Shown: positions 1 to 10,885, numbered from the stretch's first letter. The stretch is 64,000 bases of DNA from Archivesica marissinica (GCA_014843695.1 CM026397.1:49674221-49738220), one strand, 5' to 3'. A program made the numbers and translations. The notes: generated by a model not told the origin, from the sequence alone.

Positions 1-137
1 AGAGGAGACTCTGGAATGGATCTCTGTATGATTGCACAATCCTCCAAATATCTAAAACGACTAATCTCTTCAAGAGGTGTTGCACATATGGGCAACCGGT
101 AGCGACGATAAATAAGCTTAAAACACACGCGCATACA
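1..137 (+). mobile_element. SINE family A, 3' part, cut by window start
   Basis: The family A body (GGAGACTCTGGAATGG, ATCCTCCAAATATCTAAAA) is followed by the family's 3' hairpin region (GGGCAACCGGTAGCGACG) and a tail reading ATAAATAAGCTTAAAACACA. The tRNA-like head would lie before base 1. The copy is diverged: the first hairpin arm reads GTGTTGC instead of CGTCGCT. Confidence 0.8.
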
Positions 138-2130
138 TTACATAAATGGAACATACAAATGTATATAATAAAGTCCTACGTAAGGCCTTCCCGTGAAGAT
201 GCATAACATTACAGAGGCACGTCCCATGTCCCCATTACGGGGTTTATGCTAGTATATCCTATTAGGATATTCACTACTACCCCTTGTCCGTCATAATTAA
301 ATATATACGCTGTTATTTTACTATCATATTTAGTTTAAGCGGTAATGCCATCACCGATGGCTACAGCAAGGATCGCGATATTGGAAATCTGATAGCGCCG
401 CTGCAATGTACGCCGGCCGATCATGGTTAATACGACACTTGTTAGAACAACTCCTGCTTGTCTGCTTGCTAATCACTCGATGCAAGCTATTGTTTAGATC
501 GTTATGATACAACCAGACCATCGTAGGCAGACAACATTAATTTGCTTAATATTGCAAATTTTACTCACGGATTCATTCTAAGTATAACGGTAAACGTTCA
601 TTTTATAAAAATGTAGTGTATACATTAGTTGTATAATATATTTGAAATAGAATTGGTTTAAGCATATTTATTCGATATTATATAAAATAATTCGCAACAA
701 ATTATTATGTATACAATAAATACAAGTGGATTGACACGAACGCTACACGTTTATTGGATTTCTCGACTGCATGCTAGAAAAGGTACAAGGTATGGCGATA
801 TATAGTTCTTTTTTCACATGTAATCTACTATTTAAGTGGTAATTTGTTAGACTTATGAATGTCACTTAATTGGTCGTGTTTGGAACCACCTATACTCGTA
901 GTAGTGTTCATCTTTATTCAAGTCACATATATGTACATACATGTAACGCAAACACAAAGTTATAATCATATTAAAAGTGCATAGCCATTCTGAATAGAAT
1001 AGCAACAAAACATATCAAATTATTAAAATCACATGTGTATTATATTAATTAGAAACATTTTTTTACATTCTAAAGCCAAGAAACAGTTGCTAATTTAAAT
1101 AATAACAAAAACAGTATAAAACACTGACTTGAAATACAAGCACTAATGTGCTATTAGGAAATATCTTACAACATCAGCTATCACCCTGCATCAGCTCTAG
1201 AATGGGCTTACCGTACACTAATTGTTTTCTGTTATCTTGGATGCATCAGGATGTGTGTGTATTGATTCATTGAGTACTACAACTGTGCTTGCAATGTGTA
1301 TAATGCACGCATAGTTCAGCTGCGAGTACTCTACTGACAATTAGTTTAAACATATTTTATGTTATCAATATTTACATCATGTTGTAACATTAATATACAA
1401 GAACAAATGGATTAAATCGGAAGCTAGTAGCTTATTTAGATGTTCTTCAACTGACAATTAACAGGGTTATTTGTGCATTTATATTATACTGTTTGTACAT
1501 ACATATTAATAATGATGTGTAAATATGTTATGCTCTTCAGAAATGGAGGAAATAAAAGTATCTATATATCTACCTAATTAGAACCGGCTTCTTGCAGTAT
1601 GCAAAACAGGTTTTGGCACAAGTTTTAACATTGACTGACTTATTACTGAAGAGAAATATACATTGATCACGTTTTGTCATATTACAGAAAGCATGGTCGA
1701 CTAATATTGCTTTCCCATAGAGTACTTTTCTAAGATACAGTATATATTGCACATTCTAATATAACATGATGTTCATCTTCTATAACACATTACAAACAGG
1801 ACATTTACTTAAATTCTCATACTTTCCAGTTTCAATACGAATTGGTGCACACCACATCTAAATTTATTAAATATCGACCTGTGTCGTGTAGGTAAAATCA
1901 TTTTGCAGTATTACTCAGGTTGAAATACCTGCATCAATTTACAGTACGTTCTTCATTTGTTGCGACCTCGTCCAGCAGTACCAGTAATGCTATTTATAGA
2001 GACATACCAATTTGCTATGTATGTGGTCATACCCGAGTTTTCCACAACTTCGATATGTAAATGTTTAGATATTGGATGAGATAAGTTACAAAATTCTGCA
2101 AAATATATTATCCGTAAAATGTTTCTTAAC
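138..2130. other. AT-rich stretch with no recognised gene
   Basis: No coding similarity, RNA gene or dispersed repeat recognised. Open frames are short (60-70 codons), AT-biased and lack recognisable motifs. A small palindrome, ATATCCTA-TT-AGGATAT, lies near 255-275. Confidence 0.5.
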
Positions 2131-2501
2131 AACGTATGATGTATACGTGCAACACACATAGCGTTGTATTACTTACATTAAACAACGTATGATGTATACT
2201 TGCAACACACATAGCGTTGTATTACTTACATTAAACAACGTATAATGTATACGTGCAACACACATAGCGTTGTATTACTCACATTAAACAACGTATGATG
2301 TATACGTGCAACACACAGAGTGTTGTATTACTCACATTAAACAACGTATGATGTATACGTGCAACACACAGAGTGTTGTATTACTCACATTAAACAACGT
2401 ATGATGTATACGTGCAACACACATAGCGTTGTATTACTCACATTAAACAACGTATGATGTATACGTGCAACACACATAGCGTTGTATTACTCACATTAAG
2501 C
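2131..2501. repeat. Tandem array, 53-bp unit, about 7 copies
   Basis: Successive AACGTATGATGTATACGTGC starts fall at 2131, 2184 and 2237, giving a 53-bp period. Seven near-identical units end at about 2501. Variants are point changes (ACTTACA/ACTCACA, CATAGCG/CAGAGTG). Each unit carries ACAACG and its complement CGTTGT about 30 bp apart, so a hairpin is possible. Confidence 0.95.
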
Positions 2502-3802
2502 AAACTGTTCTAATGATTTAATTTTCACGAACTATTTGTACGGCTGTCACAAACTCTTCTTTTTCTCGTATATTAATCTATATTGCGCAGGCTCTTACCA
2601 GGGTCTACCCTATCGTAGACTCGCTGGTAATGTCTAGGGGTTTCACCGTCAATATATGTATTATAATAATAACTCAACACATTCTTTTGTTTCTCTCAAT
2701 ATACTATTTCTCATATCTCTATTGTTATGAATTATTCATATACCCAGCAATATATGCGTCTTCTCATTTCATGCTTAATTAAATATGTAATGTGTTAGCC
2801 GTCCCGGCTTCACCGGATAATTATATCCGGTCTCTTTAATCCGTAATTACTCTATTCGGATAATCTCATCAATGTCTCTGATTAAATAACTTCCATTCAC
2901 TGTCGTCAATAAACAAATAGATAATGTTCACCGAAACTCTCTGTTTCTTCTTATGGCTGAACTATCTTTGTTAAATGTATTTATTTAAATACACGACTAA
3001 TCTTTATAAGTTACGATTCTCAGAATGTCCAAAATATCTAACTATCATAGAGACAGTTTATGTATTCTATATAATCAAATTGAGAAACACGCTGCTCACT
3101 CTCCAGGTGGAATCCCAATTGTGTCCTGTCTAATCTAATTGAGATACATCTACTCACACCTCAGGCGGTAGCCTAATTGTGTTTAATTTAGTAAATAAAT
3201 TCAGTTTCTTATATACATGATCGAACAAAACACTCAGACATAACGCGGCCTAAACATCTGTGATGTTATCTAATATTACTAAGATTTTACCCACATCAAA
3301 CCAGTTCGGCTTTTATATTATATAACTTGCCACATCAGGCACACACTATTTAGTCATTTACGCGCGAAAAAAGAACTGATATTTTAGGCGCGAAAATGAT
3401 AGCAGACGCTTATGCCTAAAACAAATATAGTACGTGGTAAACAAATGATCATATTTAGAAATATACGAATGTATTCATATAATACATTACTATTTACATA
3501 TGACAATAATAAACATTTCATGCAAATATTTGTGTTTTATGGATACTGCGTTTTATGTGCTATAAATAGCTCAAATTCACTAACAAATCTAAATAAAACA
3601 ACAACAGACTTTAAAAAGTTCGTTATTGTTATATTTCCAGTTCTGAGACAGAAGTTACTCACAGTAAAATAAAACACATTTATGAAAAACTGCCAAGTAA
3701 TAAAAGAATGGTTCCAAATTATTATTTGTAAATTTAAAGGTATCTCTCCTTGTATGTGTTTGCACTGGCAATAACACCAAATTGCATATAATCTAATTGA
3801 GC
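2502..3802. other. No gene recognised; short degenerate duplication and small palindromes
   Basis: A diverged direct repeat of about 62 bp lies at 3072-3122 and 3134-3184 (AATTGAGAAACAC... and AATTGAGATACAT..., both ending CCTAATTGTGT-like). A palindrome, ACCGGATA-ATTA-TATCCGGT, sits near 2814-2833. Open frames at 3412-3672 (+) and 3537-3833 (-) overlap each other and show no recognisable protein features. Confidence 0.4.
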
Positions 3803-4317
3803 TTAAAGCGACACTACATCGCTGAAAACGCAAATGTCTGCAGAATGTAATTTCCTATTATATGGTATAATAATTTTACAAATATTTGCCTCAAAAACTG
3901 AGTATTTCAACAAACAAATAAACAAACGTCGTATACACGGTTTATTGATATAACAAAATAATGTAAATAGGGTCGACATTCATCCGTAATACAATGGTTT
4001 ATGTTACAGCTTTACCGTTATATCTCACATGTGTGCCTATGCATATTTGTTTGTAGACTAATCTTAGTTACATTATCTCTAAACGAAAGTATCGCGCGTT
4101 TAGTATTGACTCCAATGACAAAGAAACGTCAATTCAGGAACGTGGATGACCGTTATATGAAATCCTACTTTCACTTTTGAAGTTTGTAGACCACAAGCAC
4201 ACTGTTTATTGATTCAATGTTAGTGTTCGGATGTATTGAGCAGAATTTGTAGTAGCAATGGATTTATACGTGAACAAATGCATTTCATTTGCTTTTTGCG
4301 ATGTAATATCGCTTTAA
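3803..4317. mobile_element. TTAA-flanked inverted-repeat element, family J (piggyBac-like MITE)
   Basis: The element starts TTAAAGCGACACTACATCGC and ends with the near-complement GCGATGTAATATCGCTTTAA, with TTAA at both ends (3803-3806 and 4314-4317). The same ends and interior (TTTGCCTCAAAAACTGAG, GGGTCGACAT) recur at 31982-32517 and, truncated, at 9045-9342. No transposase is present, so it is non-autonomous. Assignment to piggyBac rests on TTAA only. Confidence 0.75.
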
Positions 4318-4455
4318 CGTATAATGAAATCGCATCGAACAGAAGTTCTATTTTTACGTATATTGCATTATTCCGAAACAATTTGAACACATATCCTCCA
4401 TCAATCAGTAATCTGTGTTTTACATCTACATACTCTCAAAAGTGAAAGTAGGAAA
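4160..4455. repeat. Fold-back (imperfect inverted repeat) across the end of element J
   Basis: CCTACTTTCACTTTTGAAG at about 4165 is matched in inverse by CTCAAAAGTGAAAGTAGG at about 4433. Intervening segments also correspond after reverse-complementing (GTGTTCGGATGTATT against GTGTTCAAATTG, ATTTATACGTGAA against AATATACGTAAA). The centre lies near 4310. This is probably two J ends head to head, the outer one older. Confidence 0.5.
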
Positions 4456-4622
4456 TTTCGAAATAAGTTAGCTACACCCCAGACGCGACATCTGTGTATT
4501 ATTGGATTCTAGTCTAATCACGTGAAACTATCGTTAGAGATAAATGAATTCAGATTAGTCCAAAAATAACATTGCCTAGGAGTAAAGATGTGAGATATAC
4601 AATAAATCTTTACAAAAACTCG

Positions 4623-4834
4623 CTGTGGTCATTTAGTTTAAACTTTATTTATTTTACAACGATTGCGAAGCAAGTTCTAACAACTTAATATATTAATCAC
4701 TCTCGTTGGCGCGGATGGAAGCGTAAATGTGGGCATTCGTGTGGGAGGAAACCGGAGTACCCGGAGAAAACCCACCTGTCCGATCTGGCGACCACCGTAC
4801 CGTACCACATACTTCCCTGTTCTGTGGTCATTTA
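4623..4834 (-). mobile_element. SINE family B, 5'-truncated, with target-site duplication
   Basis: The body carries the conserved block CCGGAGTACCCGGAGAAAAC (sense: TTTTCTCCGGGTACTCCGG) and the 3' tail shared with family C. It lacks the tRNA-like head and stops after ACTTCCCTGTT. The flanks CTGTGGTCATTTA at 4623-4635 and 4822-4834 are identical, a 13-bp target-site duplication. The 186-bp copy was therefore truncated at insertion. Confidence 0.85.
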
Positions 4835-5527
4835 TCAGGTGTGTTGTTTCAAACAAGGTTTTTAGATCGTATACGACATGTCCTTATATGTGGAACTATT
4901 CCATTTCTGTTACAAATATTTCATATCCAATTGATTTAGTCTAAAACAGTTAATTGACAATACATCGGTTTAATGTGTCTGTGAGTTCTTGTAAACAAAT
5001 CAGTTTTACATCGAATAACAATAACAATAGTCCTTGTAATTATGACCTATACTTTAATTGGGAGAACGGTTATTATATAGAATATATTTACTTTTCGCAT
5101 ATAACGACATGCGTTTAAGGCAATTTTCTTATATACATTTATATCAATCAAACACGACATACATTAATTAGTTAGTGACGTGAGAAATTAATTGTTAATA
5201 ATTATGTCGTCAACTGTAATGATAAACACCAGTTAAGAATGATGTACACTGAACAGAAGGTTGACAAAGGATTTTATTCCTTAATATGTCTACGGCAGAT
5301 GTAATAAATCGTATTTATTCAGAGAGAGGAAACACGAAAATCGATTTAAGCAACTGCAACTCGTTTTCTGTATTAAAGTATTGCTATATATATTTTATAA
5401 TTGTTAGTTGCCATAAGAGGAATTGATTTAATTGATGTTGTTTTATTGCCAACACGAACACAACAGTGCAATTTAAAACAACGCCATTTATAACAATGAA
5501 TCCCAACTTCAGAGAAAACAATGTGAT
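4835..5527. other. No recognised feature
   Basis: AT-rich sequence without recognisable coding potential, RNA gene or repeat family. A 95-codon minus-strand open frame at 5373-5660 runs into SINE fragments and is not a gene. Confidence 0.4.
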
Positions 5528-5700
5528 ATTTTAGTTTATACAAATTTATTTTAGCTCGATTGCTAAACACGTTCTTACAACTTATATTAATTACTATCGA
5601 TGTCCTCCGAATAGTAGTGCAGGCACATACGAACACCGGGTAGAACAACCGACCTACCACAAGTCACAAGCTGGATAGCTTCCTCGCACGAACCAATGAA
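5528..5700 (-). mobile_element. Composite of SINE family C 3' tail and SINE family D fragment
   Basis: 5528-5600 matches the family C 3' end (TTTATACAAATTTATTTTAG, then TTATATTAATTACTATCG). From about 5605 the sequence switches to a family D fragment (GTAGAACAACCGACCT, AGCTGGATAGCTTCCTCGCA). Both are in minus orientation. The junction indicates insertion of one into the other followed by decay. Confidence 0.6.
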
Positions 5701-5913
5701 ATAAAAACACATTTAGCCCATATATAAACCTATAAACCTATTCTAAGGCGGTTTCAAATTAAGAAGTAAACAAAGAGCACAACACGTCTAGAGCAGAGTT
5801 CAACTTCAAGAACAAATTTAAAGAACTCTTAGAGCATGGACGACACAACATGCGGGATTGTTCCAATCTATCTAAGCACAACTTCCACACAATATGTCTT
5901 ATTTCCTATGAAA

Positions 5914-6689
5914 GTTTTACTGGTTACTGTTTACATGTTTCATGATGCTATTTCATGTTTTACTGGTTACTGTTTACATGTTTCATGATGCTATTTCATG
6001 TTTTACTGGTTACTGTTTACATGTTTCATGATGCTATTTCATGTTTTACTGGTTACTGTTTACATGTTTCATTATGCTATTTCATGTTTTACTGGTTACT
6101 GTTTACATGTTTCATGATGCTATTTCATGTTTTACTGGTTACTGTTTACATGTTTCATGATGCTATTTCATGTTTTACTGGTTACTGTTTACATGTTTCA
6201 TGATGCTATTTCATGTTTTACTGGTTACTGTTTACATGTTTCATGATGCTATTTCATGTTTTACTGGTTACTGTTTACATGTTTCATGATGCTATTTCAT
6301 GTTTTACTGGTTACTGTTTACATGTTTCATTATGCTATTTCATGTTTTACTGGTTACTGTTTACATGTTTCATGATGCTATTTCATGTTTTACTGGTTAC
6401 TGTTTACATGTTTCCATATGCTATTTCATGTTTTACTGGTTACTGTTTACATGTTTCATGATGCTATTTCATGTTTTACTGGTTACTGTTTACATGTTTC
6501 ATGATGCTATTTCATGTTTTACTGGTTACTGTTTACATGTTTCATGATGCTATTTCATGTTTTACTGGTTACTGTTTACATGTTTCATGATGCTATTTCA
6601 TGTTTTACTGGTTACTGTTTACATGTTTCATGATGCTATTTCATGTTTTACTGGTTACTGTTTACATGTTTCATGATGCTATTTCATGT
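5914..6689. repeat. Tandem array, 43-bp unit, about 18 copies
   Basis: The unit contains TTTTACTGGTTACTGTTTAC followed by ATGTTTCATGATGCTATTTC. The 43-bp period is nearly perfect. Variants are TCATTATGC (about 6068 and 6330) and TCCATATGC (about 6413). Because 43 is not a multiple of 3, three units shift through all frames and create 82-codon open frames that are not genes. The array runs into a LINE-like 3' end. Confidence 0.95.
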
Positions 6690-6792
6690 GTTAATTTGCT
6701 GACGGCCTCATGGTAGATTGACTTACTTGTTCAAATGAGTCATCTCGTTAAATAAAGTCTTTATTATTATTATTATTATATTATTATTATTA
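6690..6792 (+). mobile_element. LINE-like 3' terminus with AATAAA and (ATT)n tail
   Basis: GACGGCCTCATGGTAGATTG leads to CTCGTTAAATAAAGTC and then to an ATT microsatellite (about 6761-6792). A polyadenylation-like AATAAA followed by a simple-repeat tail is typical of several invertebrate non-LTR retrotransposon 3' ends. No coding part is visible next to it; the 43-bp array sits directly upstream. Confidence 0.5.
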
Positions 6793-6913
6793 AGACGAAC
6801 TTGATGACATATATATAAGCACAATGGAGGCACACTATAACTTATATAAACCGTCAAATATAAACACATTCATAAATGTATATATAACACAGTGTCCATT
6901 ATACAACAAATAG

Positions 6914-6925
6914 CCCCCCCCCCCC
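6914..6925. repeat. Poly-C run
   Basis: Twelve consecutive C bases lie in AT-rich sequence. The length may be inaccurate in the assembly. Confidence 0.9.
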
Positions 6926-7039
6926 AGTATCCTTCTTTTGAAATCTAAATATACTTAAATGAACACAGAATATACAATATACTATATAAGTATCCCTCCT
7001 ATTCCCCATGCCACTATCCATCTTTATCATTCTCTGGTA

Positions 7040-7280
7040 AAAGCACCAGAGGAGAGTCTGGAATGGGTCTCTATCTGTATCATTGCACTATCCTCCAACT
7101 GGTCTCGTGTCGGTGCTTTACACCATGCACGTAACGGAACCAGAGGAGATTCTGGAATGGGTCTCTGTCTGTATTATTACACCATCCTCCAAATATCTAA
7201 AATGACTAACTAATCTCTTCATGAGGCGTCGCTCATATGGGCAACCGGTAGCGACGATAAATAAACGTAAAACACACACG
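7040..7280 (+). mobile_element. SINE family A, two joined partial copies
   Basis: A fragment (ACCAGAGGAGAGTCTGGAAT to ATCCTCCAA, about 7045-7097) is followed by a longer piece that restarts earlier in the consensus (GGTCTCGTGTCGGTGCTTTA). That piece runs through the CGTCGCT...AGCGACG hairpin to an ATAAATAAACGTAAAACACA tail. The same body segment is thus present twice in direct orientation. The tRNA-like head is missing from both. Confidence 0.85.
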
Positions 7281-7537
7281 AGGAATATAAAAAAACTGGT
7301 TTCATTAAGCAACCGAGCAAGAATTATAATCTGAAATCTATTATTCACTAAATATTTTGGGCATTTAGTACACAGTCGAAAACACACTGCTTTATCAAAA
7401 TGTACCCATTTCGAACCCAACACATATCTTTAAAATGTGACAGGTGCACGTCGTGGTCACGTCTCAACGGGTTATCGACTTTGGTATTTCGCTCACTGTG
7501 CCATTCCTTTATAAACTCGAATGGAAAAATGAAATAA

Positions 7538-7766
7538 GTTTAAACTTTATTTATTTTACAACGATTTCGAAGCAAGTTTTAACAACTTATATTAATCACT
7601 CTCGTTGGCTCGGATGAAAGCGTAAATGTGGCCGTTCATGTGGGAAGAAACCGGAGTACCCAGAGAAAACCCACCTGCCCGATCTGGCGACCACCGTACC
7701 ATCTCACATACTTCCCGGTCCGAGGATCGAATCCGGATTGCATTGGTCAGAAGCAATACAGATTGA
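7538..7766 (-). mobile_element. SINE family B, nearly full length
   Basis: The sense order is a degraded tRNA-like head (about 7766-7725), a body with the TCTCTGGGTACTCCGGTTTC block, and a 3' tail with ACTTGCTTCGAAATCG and AAAATAAATAAAG. No clear target-site duplication was found. It is more diverged at the head than the copies at 36429 and 48436. Confidence 0.8.
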
Positions 7767-8462
7767 CACACTAAATGAAAACCAACGTCATAAATAAAAT
7801 AATCTCAGTAGAATAATTAAGTGAAGCATCAGATTATTTCGCTGAAAACGCATAAAATCGAAATTAATCCCATGGTTGTCTTAAAGCAGTTTCCCCTGTG
7901 ACCACGTGCATATACGAGGGTCCATCAATAATTTCGTGAACTAATTCTATGTTATAGTTATTATAAAGCTATCGTATAGCTACTGTAATCTAATTTAATA
8001 TAGAGGATGTATATTCTAGTTAGTTGTTTTGTGTAATTAAGAAGACAAAGCGTTCAATATTGAGTTCCTATGGTTTAAAGCATTCTTAATCAATCGAGCC
8101 AAGTTTATATAAGTTCATGGAGAACCTCTGTGACAATACATGAACCCGAAGGCGAAAACCGACGGACATTGATATTAATATTTTTCATACGGACCCCCAT
8201 GTGTGCAATAACGAATGGAACTCATAAACATGGAACAGTGAGACTATGATGACATTATTTATTCGTAAATATATTGGTGTTGCAGACGAAGTATATGGAA
8301 AAATGTTTGTTGATTTCTATAAAAGATATCAGGAATCGGAATAGTGAAATTATTGAAAACTGGTGTAAGCTTCCATTATTTACCTGTCTGATCTCCATTA
8401 TCAGCGAAAAGCGACTTTGAAGGTAAAATGTATTGCTAATTTACATTTCCGGTAGACGTGAA

Positions 8463-8636
8463 TTATCGCATAATCTCTAGCGACTTGCTATTCACACAGT
8501 TAGGTGAAAACACTTTACAATAGTCCTGATAAACTGTATGCAAATCCTCCTGAATGTCCGAGAAAGATTTTCCGAGTAATGTATTAAACTTGATCACAAC
8601 ACCGTGACGTTGCTCGTTTGCACTGTGCGACGCCAT
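8463..8636 (-). pseudogene. Relic of mariner-like transposase N-terminus (57 codons)
   Basis: A minus-strand frame starts at ATG (8636) and stops at 8463. It begins MASHSANEQRHGVVIKF and continues TLLGKSFSDIQEDLHTVY. That spacing, EQR-x-VIKF-x(3)-LGKS-x(3)-I-x(2)-L-x(3)-Y, resembles the first helix-turn-helix of mariner transposases, which binds the terminal repeats. The following helix and the whole DDD catalytic domain are missing or unreadable, so it cannot encode an active enzyme. The position inside matching terminal inverted repeats supports the call. The family assignment is made from memory of the motif, with no alignment available. Confidence 0.55.
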
Positions 8637-8737
8637 TTTACAACGAACGCTCTTGATGTGACTTTAGAATATTGATATGACGTCGTTAATTTTGACGTCG
8701 TCAATGTCGGCATATGCTGCATTAATTGGAGAATGAT

Positions 8738-8915
8738 TAATCTTGGAGCCGTTACGATTGTGTCCTTAGGCAAGGCATTTAAATTCCACATTGCCTCTTC
8801 GCTCTCCTTCATGGCGATGGATTACATCAGGAATGAGGTCTCGAGAGTGATTAATATAAGTTAAAAGAACTTGTTTCGCAATCGAGCTAAAATAAATTTG
8901 TATAAAAATAATCTT
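8738..8915 (+). mobile_element. SINE family C, 5'-truncated, inserted in the mariner relic
   Basis: The body begins GGAGCCGTTACGATTGTG and ends with the C tail (TTTCGCAATCGAGCTAAAAT, AAATTTGTATAAAA). The direct flanks TAATCTT at 8738-8744 and 8909-8915 are a short target-site duplication. The tRNA-Pro-like head is absent, so the copy is 5'-truncated. It lies between the mariner relic's coding start and its terminus and is therefore younger. Confidence 0.8.
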
Positions 8916-9044
8916 TGAACATACAAAATGTCATTACGCTATGTGAAAGCATAATGAAATTATTGATGGGCCCTCGTATGAGTGCTTCAGCTATTGTTCT
9001 GTTTCGCAGACAGATCAAATAGCAGGGGACCAATCGCACACATG

Positions 9045-9342
9045 TTAAAGCGACACACTATCGGTGAAAAACGCGCATTTCTACAGAATGCAATTTCCGT
9101 ATTGCATGGTATAATTCATACCCCCCTCCCAATATCTGACACATACTGTTTGGATTTCAACTAATAAACAAACGGCGTATACGACGTGTGTTGGTATAAC
9201 AAAATGATGTAAACGGGGTCAACATCCATGCGTAATACAATGTGTATATATCATGAATAGCAACACATATAACATAATTTGCGCTGCAGATGCGTAAAAT
9301 CGTCATCTCACATTTCTACCTATGCATAATACCCGGAAGTTA
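9045..9342. mobile_element. Family J element, 5' portion
   Basis: It begins TTAAAGCGACACACTATCGG and follows the family J interior (TTCTACAGAATGCAATTTCC, ATAAACAAACGGCGTATACG, GGGGTCAACATCCATGCG) as far as ATGCATAATACCCGG, then departs. The right inverted terminus is missing. Confidence 0.65.
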
Positions 9343-9700
9343 GGGTTGGAATTACAATGAAGCCTCTCCCTTGGCTTCATATTGTTTTCAAGCCCCGCTT
9401 TCCGGATATTTAATATATGTTCGAGGCTTCACGAATGATAATAATTTATACATATTGATATTTACATTGCATTTTTAGATCATCTGACATTGAATCAGCA
9501 TTAAATTAAATGTATTTTCAAGGTTTCTCGAATAATATTTACATATTGATACAAAATGTACATTATCTAGAGAGTGATTCTAAGAATTAACGCCATTTCA
9601 ACAAGAACAATGTTGATTCAAGGCATCGCATCTCCTGGGAATTTAATTCCTGTATAGCAGCAATTTGAAACATAGAGAAAGAAACAGCAAGAGGTATTCA
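9343..9700. other. No recognised feature
   Basis: AT-rich sequence. Two short similar segments (CGAGGCTTCACGAATGATAA near 9421 and AAGGTTTCTCGAATAATATT near 9520) suggest an old duplication. No gene seen. Confidence 0.4.
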
Positions 9701-9959
9701 ATATAATGTGTATGATTTATACAAATATAGTTTAGCTCGATTGCGAAACAAGTTCTTACAGCTTATATTAATCACTCTCGATACCTCATTCCTGATGGAA
9801 TCCATCGCCACGTGGGAGAGAGAAGAGGCAACGTGGAATTTAAATGCCTTGCCTAAGGGCACAATCGTAATGGCTCCAGCGGGGCTCGAACACCGGACCT
9901 TTCGCACCTGAAGCGAACGCGCATCCATTACGCTATCACGACTTCCATATAATGTGTAT
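9701..9959 (-). mobile_element. SINE family C, full length with 13-bp target-site duplication
   Basis: The SINE occupies 9714-9946 (233 bp). It is flanked by identical ATATAATGTGTAT at 9701-9713 and 9947-9959. The sense strand begins with a tRNA-like head (CGTGATAGCG, then an anticodon arm TTCGC-TTCAGGT-GCGAA). A body with TGCCCTTAGGCAAGGCATTT follows, then the tail shared with family B. The short open frames here (9698-10036 minus, 9708-9911 plus) are artefacts of the SINE. Confidence 0.92.
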
Positions 9960-10039
9960 ACTAACGGTTGTAAAGCAACAAATAAATTGCCTATTAAATA
10001 TACATAGTAAAAAGTAAGAACATACAGTCTGTTCATTTA

Positions 10040-10318
10040 TATTTCCAATCTTTCCTTTCTTCTGATACCACATCCACTCAAATCAAACTGAAAAACAGCA
10101 AAAATATCACAAATGTAATGTGGAACACTGACAACGGGTAACCTGTGAATGACGTCACTGTATTTACACACTGTATTCCTCCGCCAAATATCACAGTATA
10201 CCCCACCTTCAGTTTCTATTGCCTGGCTTCTTATATGACATCTGTTATCCACATCAAATAGTCGAAGTCTTCTCAAGTCACATACGTTCTCAAAAAACAC
10301 AAACTCTATACACTGCAT
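10040..10318 (-). CDS. Unrecognised protein-like open frame (possible exon or element-coded fragment)
   Basis: A 93-codon minus-strand frame between SINE C and a 32-bp array is less AT-biased than most chance frames here. It is rich in C, D and R (for example FDVDNRCHIRSQAIET and GGVYCDIWRRNTVC). I recognise no family. A candidate splice donor (CACAG/GTTACC) lies inside the frame, so any real coding segment might be an internal exon. There is no neighbouring exon, promoter or homologue to support it. It may equally be chance or an old transposon fragment. Confidence 0.2.
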
Positions 10319-10446
10319 GTCATGAATAATAATGCCAAAAAGAAAAATGCACTATATTAGTTATCAGGACTACATACATTTATCACGACCTCGGATGCAT
10401 TTCCGCCTATATATGTATATACAACCTAAAAATGTCCACACGCTTG

Positions 10447-10654
10447 TTAATTATAGTCATAGATTATGTCACAGATTGTTAATTATAGTCATAGATTATG
10501 TCACAGATTGTTAATTATAATCAATTATAGTCATAGATTATGTCACAGATTGTTAATTATAGTCATAGATTATGTCACAGATTGTTAATTATAGTCATAG
10601 ATTATGTCACAGATTGTTAAAATTATTATAGTCATAGATTATGTCACAGATTAG
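10447..10654. repeat. Tandem array, 32-bp unit, about 6 copies
   Basis: The unit contains TTAATTATAGTCATAGATTA followed by TGTCACAGATTG. One unit has an internal insertion (TTATAATCAATTATAGTC, near 10515) and another reads TTAAAATTATTATAG (near 10618). Confidence 0.9.
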
Positions 10655-10667
10655 CCATCCGGTTGCA

Positions 10668-10885
10668 AGTTTATACACATTTATTTTAGCTCTAGTTAGC
10701 GAAACTACGTATTACAACACTAGCTTAATCACTCTTGAGACCCCATTCCTGGTGGACTACATCGCCATGAGGGAGATAGAATATACAATGTGGATTTAAG
10801 AGTATTGCATATGGACACGAACTCACAACCTGTCAGTTACGAGGCAGACACCGTATACATTACACCACGGATGCTCCACGTGGCT
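10668..10885 (-). mobile_element. SINE family C, old diverged copy
   Basis: The order of C landmarks is kept: AAGTTTATACACATTTATTT, TTAATCACTCTTGAGACC, CCCATTCCTGGTGGACTACA, TCGCCATGAGGGAGATAGAA. Many substitutions are present. The head region (CATTACACCACGGATGCTCC) is tRNA-like but decayed. This is clearly older than the copies at 9714, 22436 and 36877. Confidence 0.7.

Larger units (their letters stand above)
7911..8979 (-). mobile_element. Degraded mariner-like DNA transposon
   Basis: The ends are inverted repeats: TACGAGGGTCCATCAATAAT at about 7913 and, on the other strand, TACGAGGGCCCATCAATAAT ending at about 8979. They match at 19 of 20 positions. Total length is about 1.07 kb including a 164-bp SINE insertion (8745-8908), against roughly 1.3 kb for an intact mariner. 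A minus-strand relic of a transposase N-terminus lies at 8463-8636. With the SINE removed, its start is about 175 bp inside the right terminus, as is usual for mariners. The rest of the interior has no readable transposase. Confidence 0.65.

Noticed and set aside
2131..2501. Possible iteron-type origin
   Set aside because: A direct-repeat cluster without a replication gene, in eukaryotic repeat-rich DNA. A simple tandem array is enough.
5955..6547. Three 82-codon frames with identical repeating sequence
   Set aside because: They are the 43-bp array read in shifting frames.
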